Source of the DNA: Nephromyces sp. MM_2019
Lineage: Eukaryota > Apicomplexa > Aconoidasida > Nephromycida
Length of the DNA: 40,307 bases
NCBI GenBank assembly: GCA_015657535.1
Contig: JADHZB010000985.1
Coordinates: 1 to 40,307 of the forward strand
Direction of reading: 5' to 3'
Made by a program: the position numbers and the translations under genes. Below are positions 34,239 to 40,307 of the stretch, piece by piece. The notes beneath the pieces are model-generated. The model worked only from the letters and a program-made list of their open reading frames with translations. It was not told where the DNA came from and searched no databases. Each line of letters opens with the position of its first letter. Within the stretch, counting starts at the first letter, position 1.

Positions 34239-35948
34239 ATGGAGCCTCAAGGTGACACCACCAAGGCATCGATGAAAAGCTCACCAGCACTTAATTCATC
34301 CTCAGAAATGTTTATTCCTAACGCATTTGACCTAATTAAAACACTACGGCTATCTGTTGAGCTTATACAAGACAGTACATACAGAATATGGAGAGTTATA
34401 TGGAAAGACACAGATGAGCCAAAAATGCATAAATTCCATGAGGAAGAGCTTAAGAATGAGGCTATCATGAATGCATTAAAATTTATTCAGAAAATTTTAT
34501 CTCAACACCCTCAGGAAGGTTCTTCACTTGACAGTTACACTCCTTTTAAAGAGTGGTCATTAAATGAACTTGATATTATCGAAAGAAACTACATATTAAC
34601 TGCTAAGCTCTGTAATAAAGGTGCTAATGTAACCTTAAGCCCATCGATATCTCTTAGGATTCCCATAACTTTAACTGCAAGTACCCATCTTGTCGATGCA
34701 ATTAATTCTGAAGTAAAGGACATGCTTGAGCAATATAACCTTTCGGAAGATGCATCTAGCTTCAGTTCATCCTCACCACATGACACATACAAGGAAATCC
34801 TACACGATATTGATGAGGATGGTTTAGATAGCGGTAAAATTTCTGAAGACGAAGAGATGCAAAGAAATTTAGATTCTAGACTTAAAAGCTTTCTTGACGC
34901 ATCACCACCCGAAACAACTTCCACCTCCCCAAATCCTTATACCAAAAAAGGAAACAAACGTTTCCAAAACACAGATGAAGAAATTAATAATAAAAAATCA
35001 AAGCATCCACGATATAACAAAGGCTCAAAGTTCCAAGCTAGTGGAGTACCGAGAAAGACTCTACCTCAGACATATCCGAATGAATTACTTGAAGAGAACG
35101 ATTCCACTACTCAAGACCCGGAAAATCAAAACACTGAAGAACAAGAATTAACCATGTTGGTCCTGCTTGAAAAACTACAGCAAGAGTTATTAACTGAACA
35201 CTCACAACTTAGCACGCAGATCCCCCCCAACGCTTGCGTACAGATGGACGAATATTTCGAACTTTTGAAAGAAATCCCATCAACTTTACAGGAATCATTA
35301 TTAAAGATGCGCTGTTTAGATACAGATGCGCGATTCTTAATGTTTGATAAATGTATACCACTTCACAAGTACCTCTCACAAATTTACACACAAAAAAGAA
35401 AAATGGCAGATGTACTAATACAAGAAAAGAAAGACTCTGTTGATATTCCAGAAGAAAATTCTGACCCTACTACACCACAACAAACTCCTGGGAACAATTT
35501 TAATGACATTAGATGTACAAGTCCATCTGAATTAAAAAGCATTTTTCAGCCTGCATCTGACCAAACAGAGATTGATTCCTTCCCTAATCCCATGCATTGG
35601 GAAGAAGATGAATTGCAAAAACTTCGCCTGTGTGAAAATTTCTATTCTCAAGCTGAATCTGCATTTTCTCTCAAAATATCTCTTTGTGACAACCTCCATT
35701 CAATGCTTGAAGAACGTTTAAACGTTCTTGATTCTCAATTCAATAAAAACCTTATATATCATGATTTATTTTATGGCAAAGATGTCATAAACCCAAATAG
35801 TCTCGCAAATAATCTTAACAAGGCTCATTACGGGAACAACCAAAAGCAAAAGAGTTTTCCAATTTTTTCACGCTCATCAAAAAGTAGCTGCTCCGAATCT
35901 GTGATCCCCCCCAGCAAAGAAACAGCTCAATCTTCTCCACCACTCTAG
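34239..35948 (+). CDS. Protein with ING-like helical segments, no PHD finger
   Basis: Intronless, 569 residues from the first ATG (MEPQGDTT) to TAG. The N-terminal part (about 25-170) has a predicted alpha/beta segment (NAFDLIKTLRLSVELIQ, TYRIWRVIWKDTDE) that I do not recognise. A charged, Ser/Lys-rich linker follows (about 185-300). Residues about 336-365 (DEYFELLKEIPSTLQESLLK) resemble the first helix of the inhibitor-of-growth (ING) N-terminal domain (YLEDYLDSIENLPxELQRN). Residues about 457-505 (LRLCENFYSQAESAFSLKIS, then LHSMLEERLNVLDSQF) resemble its last helix (DEKVQLAxQTYELVDKHIRRLD). ING proteins are subunits of histone acetyltransferase and deacetylase complexes and normally end in a C4HC3 PHD finger. 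None is visible here or in the next 600 bases. The coding region is clear; the family call is tentative. Confidence 0.6.
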   Translation: MEPQGDTTKASMKSSPALNSSSEMFIPNAFDLIKTLRLSVELIQDSTYRIWRVIWKDTDEPKMHKFHEEELKNEAIMNALKFIQKILSQHPQEGSSLDSYTPFKEWSLNELDIIERNYILTAKLCNKGANVTLSPSISLRIPITLTASTHLVDAINSEVKDMLEQYNLSEDASSFSSSSPHDTYKEILHDIDEDGLDSGKISEDEEMQRNLDSRLKSFLDASPPETTSTSPNPYTKKGNKRFQNTDEEINNKKSKHPRYNKGSKFQASGVPRKTLPQTYPNELLEENDSTTQDPENQNTEEQELTMLVLLEKLQQELLTEHSQLSTQIPPNACVQMDEYFELLKEIPSTLQESLLKMRCLDTDARFLMFDKCIPLHKYLSQIYTQKRKMADVLIQEKKDSVDIPEENSDPTTPQQTPGNNFNDIRCTSPSELKSIFQPASDQTEIDSFPNPMHWEEDELQKLRLCENFYSQAESAFSLKISLCDNLHSMLEERLNVLDSQFNKNLIYHDLFYGKDVINPNSLANNLNKAHYGNNQKQKSFPIFSRSSKSSCSESVIPPSKETAQSSPPL

Positions 35949-38400
35949 AATAACTTTATATGATTCAACTGACATTTTTTTTCCCAGGTTCAGAATACTT
36001 TTGAATCATGATGTTTGTTGCATTTTTCAGAACATATATACATAACACATAACACTCACAAAGCACATTTTTGAAAAAAATTATAATGAAACCATAATTT
36101 CAAGACTTGACAAATATTCCTGCAACTAAGATTATATACTTGATCTTGGTTAGATAGCCTACCACTTAACATTTCTCTTTTTTTTTTCTTTATAAATTCA
36201 ACATGGCCTATTGAATTCTCATTTTTATTAGCACTATAATAAACGATTTATTTTTTCCTCCCAACTTTGTAAAAAAAAAATTAATTATCCAAATACACTA
36301 CCCACACAATTTTTATATATACTTTATTCATATCAAGTTGGCAATAGACAATCATAATTTTATATTACTTTACAAACAATACATATTTTTCATTTATTCC
36401 AATTATTTTATGAATACGGGAGTGAAAGATAATTTAGAAAAGAATCTATTTACATCACATCATCGATATCAAAAATCTATATACACTATATAAGATATTT
36501 GTCAGCTATAATTGATTTAAATATATAATTCATTTTTAATAAGGAACAAAAATAATCTATAATTTGATATATATAATAAATAGATAGTAAGGTTTTCGCT
36601 TAATATAATATCAACAAATTCTAATAGGATGATTAAAATAATTTTTATTTTGAAATTATTATAATTTATGTGATCTTATATACAACTTAAAGATATCTGA
36701 GATAATTCAATATATTTTGTCCGTGTATATAATTGTACATAACCACACAGAATTGAAAAATCAAAACGATTTATTTACAATAATAAAAACATAACTAAAT
36801 AATATATATATATATATATATTATATTTTTTTTTAAGCATTAATCATTCAAGTATCTGCTTAAAATGTTAATATATAAGATGAATGAAATTTATTAACTT
36901 TAAACACATAAATTTCAAACTAAAAACTTTTAAAGTGATATAAATATAAATTCAATACTTTATATTTATATATATACTGGAATATATAATAGCATATTAT
37001 TCTAATAAAAATTAATTAAATTTATGGTATAAATTATAATACATAATTATATTAGATATAAATCAAAAATATAATGTTTAAAAACAAACTATAGAAGTAT
37101 CTGAAGTCATCATTATACATAATCATATTTTATACAAACCAAAAGCATAACTTTTAAAACAATATATATATATATATATATAAATATACACATCTATTTA
37201 GGAAAGTAAGAATAATATATTTTCCATTATAATATTGTAAATTAGAAATATATTTTCAAACTTAATAATAACAATTTATATTTATTATACATGTTGTTTT
37301 ACACAATTCAATATGTTTATATATATATATAGTACATATATACAACAAAATGAATATACACATATTGTTTAAAATATACTTGTAAACATATACCGAAAAA
37401 TTAAAACAAATTTACACACAATTCTAAATATATAAACAACAAATTACAAAAAGAAATAAAGTGTAATTTAATTGTAGAATTGTATATGTGTGTGTACAAT
37501 TTAGCTTTTGGGATATAAAAAATTAGATATAAAAAATCAACAATTCTAAATATTTGATTATTTATAACAATTTAAATTATTAGACATTTTGAGATATTCA
37601 ATTACACTTGTTTATAACCTATATAAATAATTTTGCTTACTTAAAAGTTATTCTTCATATATCTACACTCACACGCACAATGAAATATATATATAAACAT
37701 ATATATATAATATATGCACACAAATCAATATATATATATATATTTAAATAGACAGACACACACATAAAATAAAATTTTATGTTATATAATGTATGTTTAT
37801 GCACACATAGGTGTTATATTATTACATATACACACACACCTACAATCATATTTAGGAACATCAATTCTATGAAATTTACATATACATAGTTAACATTTCA
37901 TTCTACATGTATAATTAGATATATTTATCATACAAAACCAACAACTCATGCACACGCATCTAGTTATATGTTACATATATACGTAGTTAATTAAACACAT
38001 ATACTACACACACACTATACTCACACACTACAAGCACACACTACACAAACACACTACATAAATATATATATACATGTGTAAACAACCAGCATATAAAAAA
38101 TTGTGTGTGACATAGCCGATATATATAACTTCAGCCTTTTGTAATATAAATTATTTAATAATGTTTTGTAGGTGTAAATTTAATTTATATACTATTTATT
38201 AAGATTAAACAACAATACTATACATAAAAACTATATATACATATATATACACACATATATACACGTGAGTCTTAGTAATACCTAAATGATATACATATAT
38301 ATTTAATATCAATGAAAATAAAAGGAACTTAAAATAATAGACGAAAAATATAACTTAATAGTTGCCCATATACATTAAACAAATTTATAAATTACATACA
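35949..38400. other. Intergenic AT-rich DNA with TA and CA simple repeats
   Basis: Very A+T-rich, with TA runs near 36800-36820, 37160-37182, 37318-37330 and 37720-37745, and CA-rich patches on the plus strand from about 37660. No splice-flanked coding segment was found. Confidence 0.65.
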
Positions 38401-38407
38401 CACACAC

Positions 38408-38644
38408 ACAGATATATTCACACACTCAGATATTATAATATTTACACACACTCAGATATTATAATATTTACACACACTCAGAAATTATAATATTTACACA
38501 CACCGATATTACAATATTCATACACACCGATATTACAATATTCATACACACCGATATTATAATATTTACACACACCGATATTACAATATTCATACACACC
38601 GATATTATAATATTCATACACACCGATATTATAATATTCATATA
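38408..38644. repeat. 24/26-base minisatellite
   Basis: About nine units. The first three are about 26 bases (CAGATATTATAATATTTACA plus a CACACT tail), with one carrying an AAATT change. Six later units are 24 bases (CGATATTACAATATTCATAC plus ACAC). Units with TATA in the middle contain the perfect palindrome ATATTATAATAT, and the TACA variant breaks it. The open frames across this array (NIVISVC repeats on the minus strand) are a consequence of the 24-base period. Confidence 0.9.
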
Positions 38645-40215
38645 AATAGATAACACACACACAAATGTTATATATGTACAACCAAAATTTACACACACAA
38701 ACAAATAAAATTCATAACTACATACAAAACTCACACATAAATTTCACACACACCTATATATATATTACGCACACACACAAACAAAACAGTAATAAAAGTT
38801 TCATATGCACACATAAGCATCATATACCCCAGACAAATATATTCCTAATATAAACAAACACACAAACAATTTATGTAATAACAATAAAATCATGCTATAA
38901 AATCCATAGACGTTTATTTATATATATTTACACACACTGCCTAACTGGTGATACATCAAGACCTCCCTTACATTTACACACATTGACCTGTTGACTCAGA
39001 TTTTCAGACATACACACACACCCAATTCACTCATTTCCATTCAAAATTTTATTACAAGGTAAGCCTACACACACACAAACACGCATGGATTAACATATAT
39101 ATATGCACACATTTAACTGAACTCACACACACAGCACTCAATGACCTATGATACTCTTCACCCACTCTAACATAGTATACGCACCCTTACCATATGACTC
39201 ACACAAAACCACACACACATCCAAACACACCCACTACACAAACACTAAACACCCACTACACAAACACTAAACACACACTACACATACACCCTACACACAC
39301 ACTACACATACACCCTACACACACACTACACATAGACCCTACACACACACCACACATACACCCTACACACACAACACACATAGACCCTACACACACACCA
39401 CCCATAGACCCTACACACACACACACCACACATAGACCCTACACACACACCACACATAGACCCTACACACACACCACACATAGACCCTACACACACAACA
39501 CACATAGACCCTACACACACAACACACATACATCCTACACACACAACACGCATACACCTTACACACACCCTACACACACCCATACCAAATAAACATACCT
39601 AAACACAGTACCCCACATTCATATACATCTCACCTACTCACTCACTAACACACCCACCCATCCACATACACACACACACACACACATGCGCATGCATAAG
39701 CACTCACTATATATATACATACACACACCCATTTATGTAATTTTAGCAAGCCAATTTGATGATTTGACGTTTTCCGAGTTTACACACATATCAGTTTACA
39801 CAATTTTACACACACCTTTTATATACACTTTTATATATATCAAATTATAATGCTGAGATTATTGACAAGTATGTATGTGTGTATTAATATTATGTGTATA
39901 GATTGATTAAGTGTGTGTGTATAAATTAATTTAACTTAAATGATTTGAGTTTTATGTGTATAATGTGTGAGAGTATTATTTGAGTAACAATTTAATGATT
40001 CAAGGAAAAGAATTATTACACACAAATAAACACACACACACACTCGAAGGAGAATTATTGGTAAGTTGTATGTACAGACCCTAAAATTAACAATGTATAT
40101 ATATATATATATAGCCACACACACACCTATACACACATTCCCATACACATATTATCACCCACACACACCCACACACACCCACCCTCCTATACACACATTC
40201 CCATACACATATTAT

Positions 40216-40307
<92 letters not shown>
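38645..40307. repeat. CA-rich right end with terminal (CA)n
   Basis: Outside the two minisatellites the region is largely CACACA on the plus strand, with a TG-rich patch at about 39868-39960. At 40127-40216 a segment of about 31 bases (CCTATACACACATTCCCATA and on) occurs twice with a 60-base period. The window ends inside a (CA)n run of about 90 bases from 40217. Two possible coding bits are mentioned in the findings (39747-39789 and 39850-39868). Confidence 0.85.
39289..39562. repeat. 24-base CCCTACACACAC minisatellite
   Basis: Eleven units starting CCCTACACACACAC and ending CACATAGA or CACATACA. Most are exactly 24 bases, one is 28, and the last are diverged (TCCTAC, CCTTAC). The flanks are more loosely repetitive CA sequence. 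Long Thr/His or Val/Cys frames across it come from the period and are not genes. Confidence 0.92.

Noticed and set aside
38468..38734. Minus-strand frame with NIVISVC repeats
   Set aside because: Caused by the 24-base minisatellite period; no flanking coding sequence.
39194..39592. 132-codon Thr/His-rich frame, with a Val/Cys-rich frame on the other strand
   Set aside because: Produced by a 24-base minisatellite, whose period keeps frames open on both strands; no start context or non-repeat sequence.
1..40307. CRISPR arrays, operons, riboswitches, transposases, tRNA or rRNA genes
   Set aside because: None recognised. The repeats are simple or tandem without spacers, genes are spliced and eukaryotic, and I saw no cloverleaf with A and B boxes or conserved rRNA block.

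Overview
This is a eukaryotic nuclear window, very rich in A+T (roughly three quarters by eye). It holds intron-containing genes separated by long tracts of TA, CA and TG simple repeats. All genes end in standard stop codons (TAA, TAG, TGA). Introns are GT-AG and range from about 37 bases to over 600. The best guess for the organism is an AT-rich alveolate near Apicomplexa. The basis is a helical-repeat protein ending in a RAP domain with a presequence-like N-terminus, and a giant Ser/Asn-rich protein with two C2HC zinc fingers. This is an inference; no marker gene fixes the species.

Layout from left to right: a small Arg/Gly-rich two-exon gene on the minus strand (397-757); the 5' end of an eIF3k-like gene on the plus strand (990-1114) whose remainder I could not find; about 4 kb of mostly non-coding DNA; an intronless G3BP-like gene (NTF2 domain, RRM, REGGNQ repeats; 5244-7280); a 2,242-residue C2HC zinc-finger protein in four exons (9557-16937); an eight-exon RAP-domain protein (17940-21451); a five-exon homologue of the dynactin p24/p22 subunit, DCTN3 (22727-24992); convergent to it, the two-exon ribosomal protein eL42 (L44/L36a) gene (25295-26056, minus); a replication protein A large subunit, modelled with 17 exons (27645-32496); and an intronless gene with two segments resembling the ING N-terminal helical domain but no PHD finger (34239-35948). 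The last 4 kb are CA-rich repeats with two minisatellites and a terminal (CA)n run.

The genes do not form a pathway. They cover translation, RNA binding, organellar RNA, microtubule motor adaptor, DNA replication and possibly chromatin, as expected of a core nuclear segment. The most interesting features are the architecture of the introns and leaders. Several introns carry complementary simple repeats near their two ends, so the splice sites could be brought together by base pairing. CA-rich tracts on the coding strand lie upstream of several start codons. No previously undescribed multi-gene system was recognised. Exon models were built by hand from reading frame, phase and family resemblance, without transcript data.
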